Notes under the pieces: generated by a model
Databases searched by the model: none
Seen by the model: the letters and a program-made list of their open reading frames with translations, nothing else
Told to the model about the DNA's origin: nothing
Assembly: GCA_025765615.1 (NCBI GenBank)
Contig: JAIVFJ010000445.1
Coordinates: 1-40,393 of the forward strand
From: Zopfochytrium polystomum
Lineage: Eukaryota; Chytridiomycota; Chytridiomycetes; Chytridiales; Chytridiaceae
Direction: 5' to 3'
DNA: 40,393 nt
Shown: piece by piece, positions 22,768 through 33,473 of the stretch
How positions within the stretch are numbered: the stretch's first letter is position 1
Layout of the letters: every line of letters starts with the position of its first letter
Translations under genes and position numbers: made by a program

Positions 22768-23851
22768 AAGAAGATACAGGAATCCGGCCTCTTCGTTTTG
22801 CCAAACGCTGCGGGGTTTTTTTGTTTGTCCACTGCCCAGAAGAAAGGTGGGAGGTTACTGGACTCAGGTTTATCTTTCCCTGATTTGCCATGCAGCAGCT
22901 CTGCAGTGAATAATTGAAGCGGACGGGTTATTGAAAACTTCTTTTTCGTAGTGTCGCCGCACATGTGCTTTTATCCTTTCGATAGGAGGTTGAAGGAAAA
23001 GATTTTAGGTGAATTTCCACCTTTTCACCCGATCAGCTGCAGCCGCTTATCAGACTTCTTTTTTTCTGTCCTTTCTTGTTTTCTGTTGGCATCATTGAGT
23101 TGTTCTGTCCGGCCTTTTTCTCCTTCGCGGTCCACCGCGGGGACACTCACTGTCTTCCTCAGTGTATATTGTCGGCCGAAGCTAATCGGAGCGGGCCAAA
23201 AAATGTCCCCTCTCTTTTATTCTCCCCGTTTGCTATGATCCCCGCGTTTGTTTCTGCTCATTTCGCTTGCACATCGATATATAAGAAGGAATTCAATGCT
23301 GGAGTAATTCGATGTTGAAGGAACAAACCGATCGTCTTGAACGAATCATAAGCAACGCAACACAGCAACAAATACCACTCAGGAAATGGCACGAGCAGGT
23401 GAAGAGCGGCAAAGCAGCAAAAAAAAAAGCAGAAACGAAGAGATACCGCAAGGAAGCGGGAGAAGTTGGTATCTGCAATGAAACAAGGACTAAGGGATCT
23501 AAACTGCATTGCTTGAGGTGGGATGTGCATTTCCCCCCCTCGTCCCGCGTTCGGCCTCCTCCTCTCTTTGATTCATTCGAAATGCTTGCTTAACTGCTTC
23601 CTCGCGGCCTCCCCTGCCAAGCCTGAGATCGTTTCCGCGTCGTCGCGAATCTTGTGAAAACTCGAACAAAGTCACGTGGCAAGTTAACTCAGTCTTTGAA
23701 GCCAAAAACTAGACTCATTTCCAAACCTCGCTGCTCGCCATTGTACCGAAAAGAAATGAAGATTTGTCTGGGGCGGGGTCGTTGAGTCACGACGGGCGAA
23801 CAAAATCGTGGGCAGCTCGAATTGTCATCTGCTTTGCACAACCCATTTGAT
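22768..23851. other. Intergenic region between the two repeat-protein paralogs
   Basis: No gene was recognised. The first 220 bp include sequence resembling the 3' flank of the truncated third copy: AATCCGGCCTCTTCGTTTTG near 22781, and an ACATGTGCTTTTATCCTTTC segment near 22962 matching ACATGTTCTTTAATTCTTTC near 26593. The remainder is T-rich then purine-rich. Confidence 0.5.
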
Positions 23852-24245
23852 TGAATCACCGTTGCGTTCTCGCCTCCCACAGTCACTACGGTTTCTGCGG
23901 GCAGTGTCGCTGGCTGTGATTGGGACCTCACGGCGGTTCCGCCAACATGTCTGAGATTGGCTCTAGCCGCTGCAATGGCGTTGGGATTTGCAGCGGTCGG
24001 AGGAGGTGGTTGGGGAAGAAGAGGAGCGGTGGAGGAGGTGGTGGGGAAGGAGGAGGTACCGGTGGTGGGGGTGGAGGGGGTGGGGGAGGAATCGTTGCGG
24101 CGACTGTTGAAAGGACAGCAAAGAGGGCAAGTGCGAGCGCGAGCGCAAGTGTGAGTGCGGCGGATGCGAAAGCAGAGTTCCGACGGCGGCCCCGCCCAGA
24201 GGACCGCGTCGGCAGCGACGGCGACGGCGACAGCATGGACAGTGA
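23852..24245. repeat. Upstream duplicated block, copy B (5' of second Trp-Trp repeat gene)
   Basis: Matches copy A at 21046-21475, with an expanded GGT/GGA tract (24000-24095) and the same GGACAGCAAAGAGGGCAAG and GCGAGC hexamer segments. It is followed by A20 then G6 at 24271-24296 and a long pyrimidine tract. The pyrimidine tract also has a counterpart (CTGTCTTCCT and T-rich flanks) before paralog 1. Confidence 0.75.
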
Positions 24246-24671
24246 GTGCGGGGGACGGACGCAGTGGAGCCAAAAAAAAAAAAAAAAAAAAAGGGGGGCC
24301 GCACGGCGCGTTTTGTCTGCAAGAAGGGTTTGTTGTTTTTTCCTCTCTCTTTCTCTCTCTCAAACTTTGTCATAAAGAGTTGCGGAGAAAAGACCAGACA
24401 AACAGAACAAGAAGAAAGAGGCTCAGTTGCAAAACTTGAAGAGACAGAGTTCGAACCCCTTTTTGGACGCCTTTTTTTTTTATTCTTTTTCTGTCTTCCT
24501 CTTCTTGTTCCTGTTCCATTTTGCGATAAATCCACGTTGTTTTTCTGGATCGCGAGTGAATTTCTTTCTCTTTTTCTTTTCTTTTTTCTCTTTCGTCTCG
24601 GGGGCACCTTTTTTTGCGGCGACCCCAAAAGACACAACAACAACAACAACACCCGCCTTCAGTCAGTTCCA

Positions 24672-25778
24672 ATGACGTCGTACTTGTTGGGATCATCATC
24701 ATCATCATCATCAGCGCCGTCGCCGTCGAGCAGCAGTGCAGGCGCAAAGGCCACCACCTCCCGACATCCCGGGGCGCAGCCGCTTGCCCCTATGCGGCGC
24801 ATCTGGAAGCGTCTCCTTCTGCGCACGGGATACGCCAAAAACCCGACCTTCCTGCAGATCTTGTCCTCAGAGCTCATCGTGTCCGAGATCTGCCTTCGCC
24901 TCGCCGATCCGCACGCTCGCTACCTGCTCGCCAGCCTGTGTCGGCGCCCAACCATCCAAGCCCACGCCCTCTGCAGCCTGCGTGATGCCGCTGGTCTGAA
25001 GGACTCGGACAACTTTTCGATGCTCCGCTTTTGCCAAAAACACCTACCCGAGGAGAAATTTAACGGCCTCTACTCGAGCAACCTGATCGACAACAGCGCC
25101 GAACGCAAAGATACTGTGAGGTATCTTCAGAAGTGGAAGGACAGTGGGCTCCCGCTCAAGTACACTGAGAATGCCCTCACCCGCGCGATCGACTGGGGCC
25201 GGATCGATGTTATCAAGTGGTGGATTGCAAGCGGGCTCGATGTCAAGTACAGCGAGTGGGGAATGGACGTGGCCACGATAGAAGGAAATATTGAGGTGCT
25301 TCAGTTCATGAAAAACAGCGGACTTCCCCTCAAGTACTCGGCGAACGGCATCGACAGGGCGTGTCTGAAATTGCAAATCAAGTCCTTGGACTGGTGGAAA
25401 GCAAGTGGGCTGGAGTTAAAGTACTCCCACAGAGCCTTGGACAACGCCTGCCGCACCCTGTTCGGCGAACGCATTTTGAACTGGTGGCGCGACAACAATC
25501 TCGAGTTCCTGTACACCGAAAACGCGTTTCGGGCGGCGTCGTCGAGGGGCGACGTCGAAATGTTGCAGTGGTGGAAAGACAGCCGGTTGGAGCTTCGGTG
25601 CGACGTCACGGTGCTCATGGATGCTGTTAACTCGGAAGTCTTGGACTGGTGGAAGGATCGTTCGGGCACCGACTTTGTTGAGCAGGTGCTGAGGGATGAA
25701 GGATGGAAACAGTTTATGCGGGAGGACGCTCGCGAAAAGAAGAGGATGGACGCTGTCGAGTGGTGGGACAAGCACTGA
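24672..25778 (+). CDS. Trp-Trp ankyrin-like repeat protein, paralog 2
   Basis: Single exon, 368 residues. It begins MTSYLLGSS followed by a Ser/Ala/Pro tract encoded partly by TCA repeats, then RHPGAQPLAPMRRIWKRLLL, where similarity to paralog 1 starts. From there to the identical REKKRMD-V/A-VEWWDKH end the proteins align without large gaps and have the same six-unit repeat layout. The units TRAIDWGRIDVIKWWIASG and EWGMDVATIEGNIEVLQF match paralog 1 with scattered substitutions. The N-terminal Ser tract is unique to this copy. The longer in-frame extension upstream translates a T-rich leader and is excluded. Tandem orientation and shared upstream block indicate local duplication. Confidence 0.85.
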   Translation: MTSYLLGSSSSSSSAPSPSSSSAGAKATTSRHPGAQPLAPMRRIWKRLLLRTGYAKNPTFLQILSSELIVSEICLRLADPHARYLLASLCRRPTIQAHALCSLRDAAGLKDSDNFSMLRFCQKHLPEEKFNGLYSSNLIDNSAERKDTVRYLQKWKDSGLPLKYTENALTRAIDWGRIDVIKWWIASGLDVKYSEWGMDVATIEGNIEVLQFMKNSGLPLKYSANGIDRACLKLQIKSLDWWKASGLELKYSHRALDNACRTLFGERILNWWRDNNLEFLYTENAFRAASSRGDVEMLQWWKDSRLELRCDVTVLMDAVNSEVLDWWKDRSGTDFVEQVLRDEGWKQFMREDAREKKRMDAVEWWDKH

Positions 25779-26106
25779 AAGATGCTCTGGTGTGGCCACG
25801 GCGGTTGGGATTTTGTTTATGACCCAAGTGGGAAATAGTGATATCCATATTCAGGGAATGGCAGAGATTGTCTGAAGGCCATGAAGTTGTTCGACCTGCC
25901 CACGGTTTCAATTCTGCAACTTCGCCTCTCACTCCCCATTCACTTCATAGCGAAGCAGTGCTTCGTCGGCCGAGGTGGTAGGTCCGGCGGTCAAAGCGGC
26001 GGCGACCATCGCGTGGTACTCGCTGCCGAGTGTGCTTTCGACAAAGATGGCCTGGCCGTCAACATGCAACATCTGTCGTGAAATGGAAAATAGTCCTGAC
26101 ATCATC
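25779..26106. other. Intergenic segment between paralog 2 and the truncated copy
   Basis: Nothing recognised. The first 60 bp past the stop (GATGCTCTGGTGTGGCCACG and on) do not resemble the 3' flank of paralog 1. The truncated copy begins without any homology to repeat units 1-4. Confidence 0.4.
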
Positions 26107-26295
26107 AAAATGTTGCAGTGGTGGAAAGATAGTGGGTTAGAGCTTCAGTGTGATGTTACAGTTCATGGATGCTGGTTTGGCGAAGGTCCCGGACTGGTGG
26201 AAGGATCGTTCGAGCACAGATTTTGTTGTGCTGGAAACAGTTTATGCTCGCGAAAAGAAGAGGATGGACGTTGTCGAGTGGTGGACAAGTACTGA
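26107..26295 (+). pseudogene. Truncated third copy of the Trp-Trp repeat gene
   Basis: AAAATGTTGCAGTGGTGGAA marks repeat unit 5. The text then follows paralog 1 through the last unit to GAAAAGAAGAGGATGGACGT and GTCGAGTGGTGG. Relative to paralog 1, two bases are missing near 26161 (frameshift). About 24 bases are also missing near 26225-26250, which removes most of the VLRDEGWKQFMRED segment. One base is missing from the final GGGACAAG. All sequence encoding the N-terminus and units 1-4 is absent. Downstream sequence (26300-26680) resembles the 3' flank of paralog 1 in patches, so this is a decayed gene copy and not a stray repeat. Confidence 0.8.
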
Positions 26296-26900
26296 AAGGA
26301 AATACTGCACGATGAAGTTCCGAGTGAGGCAAGCAACCACCGTAATCCGGCCTCTTCGCTTTCTGAGATTATGTAAAATGCAGCCTCTTCGTTTTGCCAA
26401 AGTTGAGATAATGTTTATCGTTCAAGGGGAATTAGTTCTCTCCCTGTCCAGTATGTATCTCGGCTCACAGTTCGGAGATCAGCCGGAATTGAGGAATTCT
26501 TTTTATTTGTGGCTCAACACTAACACTCGGCACTCCAGCACCAGTTTTGCAGTAAATACATACGTGTAATTCAGCCGTCTCGCAGTTCCACACACATGTT
26601 CTTTAATTCTTTCGAGGAGTGCACCGGTTCGGAAGAACATTTCGGTGGATTCCCACTTTTCACCAGACAAACCAAAGAAGGCACTCCCTTTCAAACTGAA
26701 CTTCGCGTAGCGGCCTTTTTCTCTCTTCGTTGTTTCTTACCTTTTTTGTGGTTGGGTTTTGATCTCCATTTTCTCGTCCACTCACCGGCTTTCGCTCGCG
26801 CGTTTCGAACCGTCCATATTTCCGCGGAAGACGATCGGAGCGCGGAGTCCAGCACGGGCCTCTCCCTCTCTCTCACTCTCTCGCGCCGATCGGGCCGAAC
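26296..26900. other. 3' flank of the truncated copy and promoter of the M3 peptidase
   Basis: Contains AATCCGGCCTCTTCG-like and ACATGTTCTTTAATTCTTTC segments shared with 22781-23030. The last 150 bp before the ATG at 26901 are C/T-rich with CTCTCTCTCAC repeats, a common leader composition in this window. No ORF is supported. Confidence 0.5.
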
Positions 26901-29251
26901 ATGCTGCGTAGTGCGTTGGAGCGGGCCTGTCTTGCCCGCCTTTGCCGACTCGGGCTGTCGTCGCTCAACGGTGGCGGCGGCGGCAAGAGTGGGTCATGTG
27001 GCGGCGCCATGCGGTGCTTGGTCAGCACCGTTGATCATTCCGTCTGTCTATCGGGGAAGAAGAAAAGTTCCTTCCCGTCGGCCTCCGTCACCTCCTCCTG
27101 CCCCGTCCGCCTTCTGCCCCTCCCCCACGCTCGCCGCCACCGATATCTGTCCACAATGACCGCCGACACCGCCGCCGTCAACGTCGATGCCTTCATCGCG
27201 TCCTTCAACGAGGCCTACGAGCAGAAGCACAAGGCCTTCGAAGACAACTTTTGGGCCACCAAGATGAACCTAAAGGGCGCTTCGACCGGTGAGTTCATGC
27301 GTCATGACCGGCTCATGGCTCCTTCTGGACCACTCCCACTCCTCTTTTGATTCGCATCCTTTCGATCTCACCCTCCATACCGTCTTCTCATCATTCAGCC
27401 GACCTCACGCGAACCAAGACCGACCTCGACGTCTTCCTCGGCGACGAGGCGATGCTCACTCGCGTCAAGGCGCTCCTTGCCCGGTCCGACCTGACCGCCG
27501 ACCAGCGCAAGACCCTGACGCTTTTTGAACGCACATTCGCGTGCTACATCATCCAAGACCCCGAGGCGCGCCGCCTGCGCGAGCAAATCACCGAACTCGA
27601 GGCCAAGCTGGAAGAATCGCGCAACAGGATGAAGCTCGGCTACACGGACCCGGCCACCGGCGAGTTCGTCAAAGCCTCGAGCGCCCAGCTGCGTAACAAG
27701 ATCCGTACGTCGCCCGACGAGGCGCTGCGCAAGGCGTGCTACGAAGGGATCAGGACCATTGGCAAATTCGTCGCCCCCGAGTTTGCCGAGATCGTCAAGC
27801 TGCGCAACAGGCTTGCCCGCAAGCTCGGGTACGAGTGCTTTTACGACATGAAGGTCACGCAGGCCGAAGGTTTCGGCAAGCACAGGCTTTTTGAAATCCT
27901 GGAAGGCCTCGAGAAGGCCTCGCGCCCCTTGCTCGAGGCCGCGAGGGAGCGTCTCGCAAAGGAAAAGGGCGAGGACGCTCTCAAGCCGTGGAACACTTCG
28001 TTTGCACTGGCCGGAGACATCACCACCGAGATGGACCCGTACTTTCCCTTCGAGAATGCCGTGTCGGCGTGGGCGCGCTCGTTTGCCGCCATGAACATCA
28101 CCTACGCCGGAGCCACGATGAACCTGGACCTCTGCGACCGGGACGGCAAGTACACGAACGGCTTCTGCCACTGGCCGCAGCCCGCCTGGCAGTCCTCTTC
28201 GGCATCTGGCCGCGGCTGGGTGCCTTCAGTCGCCAACTTCACGTCCCTCGCGACGCCCGGCCAGGTCGGCAGCGGGCAGCGCGCGCTCGAGACGCTGATG
28301 CACGAGGGCGGCCACGCGGCCCACTTTGCCAACGTGCGCCAGCCGTCGCCGCTGTTTTCGCAGGAGCGCGCGCCGACTTCGGTCGCGTACGCCGAGAATC
28401 AGAGCATGTTCCTCGACTCGGTCGTCGGCGACGCCGCGTGGCTGGCCCGCTACGCGCTCGACAAGAACGGGAATGTGATGCCGTGGCACCTCGTCGAGAA
28501 GAAAATCCGCGCCGGCCACCCGTACGCCGTGCTGGACATGCGCGCAATGCTCGCGGTGCCGTTCTTTGAGCGCCGGCTGTACGACGCCCCGGAGTCGGAC
28601 ATTACGCCGGAAAACATTTTGGTCATGGCCGACGAGGTCGACGTGGCCATCCAAGGCGGTCCGGTCGGTCGCCCGCTCATGATGGTCCCGCACATTCTCT
28701 CTGACGAGGTTTGTATATTTGAACTACCGCAACTTCGCGCTATTTTTCAGCTGCCTGAGAAACGAACTAATTGCGCTTCATTTATCCACCCCCCTTCCTC
28801 CAAGTAGAGTGCCGCCTACTACCACGGCTACGTGCTGGCGGAAATGTCTGTGCACCAGACTCGCGCGCACTTCCTTCGCAAGTACGGGCGCATCGTGGAC
28901 GAGCCGCGCGTCGGGACGGACCTGACTAAGATCTACTGGGAGGCCGGCAACTCGCGCGTGTTCCTCGACCTTGTGGAAGAGATGACTGGCGCGCCACTGT
29001 CGGGCGACGCGTGGGTGTCGGACCTGAAGGAGGACCTGGAGGAGAAGGTCGCGCGCGAGAAGAAGGAGTACGAAGAGGGCGCGGCCGCGGGACCTAAGTT
29101 CAAGGACGGAGACAAGGTCGACCTCGACATGAGGGTGCGGCTCGTCCACGGGGACGACGTGATTGCGGACAGCGAGGAGCTGGGCGGCGGGTTGATTGAG
29201 GCGTGCGATGTGTTCAAGACGTGGATGGGCAAGGCGTTTGCGGCGAACTGA
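26901..29251 (+). CDS. M3-family zinc metallo-oligopeptidase, probable organelle leader
   Basis: Three exons (26901-27288, 27399-28708, 28808-29251) give 713 residues. The catalytic block ALETLMHEGGHAAHFANV carries HExxH with the M3-type Gly before the second His. The block MFLDSVVGDAAWLARYALDK lies about 25 residues after it, where the third zinc ligand helix is expected (inference). GASTADLTRTKTDLDVFLGD opens the helical N-domain, and SAAYYHGYVLAEMSVHQTRA matches the C-terminal YxxxY-type substrate loop of M3 enzymes. The first about 85 residues (MLRSALERACLARLCRLGLS) are Arg/Ser-rich without acids, like a mitochondrial presequence. A second ATG at 27156 begins MTADTAAVNVDAFIASF, giving a plausible cytosolic form. 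M3 enzymes cleave short peptides, including cut presequences. Very high third-position GC. The exact subfamily is unclear. Confidence 0.87.
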
Positions 29252-29731
29252 ACCTGCGCAACGCGGCGAAAACCCGCCCGGGCAACACTAGAGAGATCCG
29301 CGGGCGCCAGCGAGTGTTTCGACTTTCTTGATTATTGATGTTGTCAAGGTTGAAATGAATTCAAGTCCTTCCCACAATTTTGAGCGAGGGCACCAGAACG
29401 TCTCCCTTTTCGAAATTATTAATAGTGGTGAGGTGTTTCTCGTTCAAGACAGCATTCGCCGATGCCCCCTCTCATAGGACCACTTCGGCGAAAACTGGAT
29501 TCTTCTGTGAAACGGACTCCTCATTCCGCGGAATTTTCTGATACAGCATCACAATTTTCTGGGAGTCATCCTTGCTTTGCCTTTAATTTGCCCACCGAGG
29601 CGTCATATGGCAATGAGACAGACACGTGTCACACTTGAGGACAAACACTTTCACTCACACACACTTCCCATTCTTTCACACACTCTCGCGCGCTTCCGCC
29701 CAACCAAGCTGGTCTTTCCCTCCCGCCCGCA
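29252..29731. other. Convergent 3' intergenic region
   Basis: A 480-bp gap between two converging genes. It has AT-richer sequence and a CACTCACACACAC patch near 29650 but no gene. Confidence 0.5.
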
Positions 29732-32700
29732 TCAGACGTCGTCGAAATCGTCCCCGTCCACGAGAACATTGTCCGCGTCGACGGAATTGGACCCTGACGT
29801 GATCACTTCGTCGTGCTCCGAGAGTCCCTGCGCGGAAATACACCGCAAGTTAGAGCGATGAGCCAAGAAGGGGGTCGCACGCCCTCACACACAGCAACAC
29901 AAACGAAACAAAGCGAAACCAGAGAGGTCGCTCACTTCTGTCAACCCGCTGCCGGCACTTCGGTGCGGCAGTCCATTGGTTACTGCGGGTGAGGTTGGCG
30001 GAGAAACAACTGACGGTGGCCCTCCTGCAGCGCCACCAGACAGAGGTGGCGGACCGTTGGGGTACTTCTTTTTCAGCTCTGCAAAGAATTAATAGAAATC
30101 CGGAGCAAGAATCAGCTCTAAATGGCTTGGCAAAGAAGTTTCCGAAAACGACAAGCGCAATCAATGCTCGTACCAGCGATGAAGTCAAACTCCGCCATTT
30201 CTTTGAATTCCAGGTACTCCTTTGCTGGGACTTTCTTTTCTTTTCGCGAGTTGGCCATCGCTTCGAGCATCAGGCCGTACCCAACGTCCGGGAACAGGTT
30301 CTCGTACGCGGCGGAATCTGCAAGGCTGTCCGCAACCTTCTTCTTTCCGGATTTCACGAGGGACTCCCGCCACAGCGCCACTACACGCGGAATCTGCGAC
30401 GGCGCGTACGTTCGCGCTAAGAGGGCGGCTTCGGCGATTCGGTCGGTTGCGATCAGCACGTCGATGGCCGCCGTCATGTCCCCCAGCATCGTGTGGCAAA
30501 GGAATGCGATGTTTGTTTTTCCTTTCTCTGTCGCCATGGCAGCAAGGTCCGCAAGCCCTGCGGCGTCACCCGACGCTTGGAACAACAGGAGAAGCGCCTC
30601 GAGGTCGCGAGCCTTGCGAAGACAGGCTTCGGCCAGTTCAAACTGCCACGCCGCCAGGGCTGCGTCGCCGACAGTCTTCCATTTCTCTTCACGGTCCAGC
30701 TCGCTCGCGATAGTGTGAGCAATGTCTAGCTTGTTCAGCTGAATCGCGAGGTCGAATCGGTGCTCTGCATCTGTTGAAACTGCTAGCGCCTCTTCCTTCA
30801 TGTCTGTTTGTCAATCCCGCCAAAAGGTTTTAAAACGGTCAGTGAAATATTTGGGCTTCATCAACAAAACCTACTCTGCGCCTCTAGGAATCGGGCTACG
30901 CGATTCTTCTGGTCGGCCGGGACCATCGGCAGAATTTTACTGGCCGCTTCGAGGTCTCCTCGCAAAATCTGAGTTTGGTATTCAATCAAGCTCAGGGGAA
31001 GCGAGTACGCGAACACGTTCAGGTCCTTGTCGGCCACGTAAATTCGATTGTCTCGCGGAATGTACCCGAGGAGGTAAACTGGGCTGTTTTAGAAAGAAAT
31101 GCGATGTCAAAAGAATTGGTCGTCGCTCGAACTGCTCTTACGTGTCGAAGTGGCTGATGGTGGAGGACGTGCCACCGACAAGATAGTTCAAGCGATTGGC
31201 TGAGTTCGTGTAAATGAAGCAGTCTCCAACCCAGCAGGCGGTCTTGACGCTGCGGAAACAGACCAATTAAGCGACTTAGAGTCCCACAATGTCAAGAGGG
31301 AAAAAGGAAACGGTTTGAGGAACTCACGTCTCAGAGACCTCGGCGATAAATTCAAACGCCTCCTCAATACCTTCCTCGCTCAGTGCAGCTACACCGCCCC
31401 GTTCAAGCACTTGCTGGAATGCAACCCGATTGAACTTCAAAATGTAGGTTGTATCTTCGCAAGAAATGGCGACAAGCTCCGACTCTGACCACGTGACAGT
31501 CTTAGCAACAACGTCCACGCGACGAACACAGACGCCAGTTTCCCAATCATAAAAGTTGAGGAATGAGCTGCCACGAACGCCAAGCAAGGCACCGCCGAAA
31601 ATTCCCTCAGCAGGGTAGGTGGGTTTGATTGACACGTTCGTCTTTTCTTTGAAATTTTTGAACAGGCGAATCTTCGACGTTGACTCCCGAATGGCGTATT
31701 CGTTCGAGTCGAGAGCCCACACAAATTCAAGAGCGCTGCCAAACTCCTTGTTTCGCCAAGCAATGGCCGTGTAGATGATCCATTCTCCGTCGCCACATAC
31801 AACGACAAAACTGCATCAAAAATGAGCAAAAGGTAAGGGAAGCAATGTACCCACCGTCCGTTTGGACTGTGCTGGAGTGTTTGAGGGTAGATTTCACAGC
31901 TTCCAAGCTCTTTGATCTGCAAGGCAAGGCGTTCTCCGTCCTTGAAATTTTCGTCCGCAGAAGCTTTCAAGTTTGCAGACTTGATTTCATTGTGCCTTGC
32001 CCAGATAAGCTTTCCGCTGGTGTCCATACTTACGGCCGGCTCCTCTCGTCCCATCTGTCAATGAGGGTAATCAGAAGAACAATGACTCTGCAAACTCTCG
32101 TGGCCCGCGACTCACTTTTATGATGATGGATCCTTCATCGTAGCCGAACGCCAAATCGTTAATCCCTTTCATGTACCCGACAGCCCAAACTCGCTCCATT
32201 CCATAGTTTAGAGTGTTCTCCAGTCGGTACGTGTTGGCATGCCAGATTCTAACGGTGCCTGTCGGAATCCATTGGACAAGTTTGTTACCACGGATGCCAG
32301 CAGTGAAACGAGTAGTCGAATGCGAAACCCACCATCTTCACTTCCAGAAATGATGATTGGAAGTTCTGGGTGGAAAGCCGTGACCGTTACGTTTTGAAGA
32401 TGACCTTCCAGTGTTTGGACGCACGTTTTGTTCTGGTAATCCCAGACCTTGACAAGCCTGGCAAGCACGTAAGCGCTTTACATCGCACACAGGTTTGCAC
32501 AGGCCAAAACAAAAGAAACTCAACTTGTCATCTGCACCGCTAACAAGGTAAGGTTTGTCCCCACCGTGGTAGTAATCGATGCAGTTGACGCCTTTTTCAT
32601 GCCCCTCAAGTGTGTAGTTTGGAATGCTTGATCCAAGGGACCAGACCTGTCGGGAGAATTATGAGAGTCCCGACTTTGATTAAATTCGACAACCTTAATG

Positions 32701-33473
32701 GTTTTATCCAACGAAGCACTCGCAAATGTGTTCAAGTCTTTCGGATTGAAGACGATTTGCATGACAAAGTGGCTATGACCTTCGAAAACCTAATCGCGAA
32801 CCAAGTTACAAAAAGTCGCTGATCAATCACTTCAAATTTCATGGCTAACTGTACCATAACGTTGCGCCATCCCTTCTCCCAATCCCAAAGCTTGATGAGC
32901 ATATCGTCTGAGCTCGAGAGAATGAAAGGCTGGGTCGGATGCACAGCAACGTGCCGAATGTAGTCGGAATGCGCCTCAAAAGCTGTGACCTTCTCGTGGG
33001 TTTGGTAGTTGAAGACGCGAAGGTGCATGTCGTCGGAACCAGCAACAAGCCACGACTTTCGCGGGATGAACTTGGCCGCACGGACTACAAAACGAGATCG
33101 CGCAACAAGCGCGTTAAAAACGAATTTGCGATGCAGGCTGAAACACGCCGAATACCCGGAAGATCAGTTACTTCGAAAGTCTTGACAAGATTTTGGGTTT
33201 CATGATTCCAAATGAGGACATTGCCGTTGTAAAGAGCTGAAAGGATCCATGGCTCCGTAGGGTGAAAGTCCACAGCCTTAACGCGGTCAGATCGGTTGGA
33301 GAATTTCCGCTGTTTCGCAATTCGCACAATGTATCAGTCAAATACGTCTCAGAACAAACGCCACTTTTTGCAACCTTGATGTCCAGTCGGAGTGGCTGAG
33401 TGCAGAGAGAATGATCAGATCATATACTTGAACACACGATCTGTCAGTTAGCTCGGAAGGGAGGACTCACCAT
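29732..33473 (-). CDS. SEC27: Coatomer subunit beta-prime (COPI), Sec27/COPB2
   Basis: WD40-repeat subunit of the COPI coat, which recognises KKxx cargo in Golgi-to-ER traffic. The start is spread over two tiny exons: ATG alone (33471-33473), then 33375-33395 encoding PLRLDIK, then 33309-33156 beginning [20 protein letters not shown]. Together they read exactly the family N-terminus. Later blocks include [60 protein letters not shown] and the vertebrate-like [21 protein letters not shown]-terminal helical text ends [18 protein letters not shown] and [16 protein letters not shown]. There is a Pro/Ser linker ([10 protein letters not shown]) and an acidic tail DGDDFDDV. At least 14 short introns. 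I see no missing domain. AT-richer codon use than the M3 peptidase next door. Confidence 0.95.

Noticed and set aside
24246..24671. N-terminal extension of the second Trp-Trp repeat protein
   Set aside because: It translates A20, G6 and a pyrimidine-rich leader into Lys and Phe runs. Similarity to the paralog starts only after the ATG at 24672.
27395..28171. 258-codon minus-strand frame inside the M3 peptidase
   Set aside because: It is an antisense shadow of a GC3-rich exon with no start context or homology.
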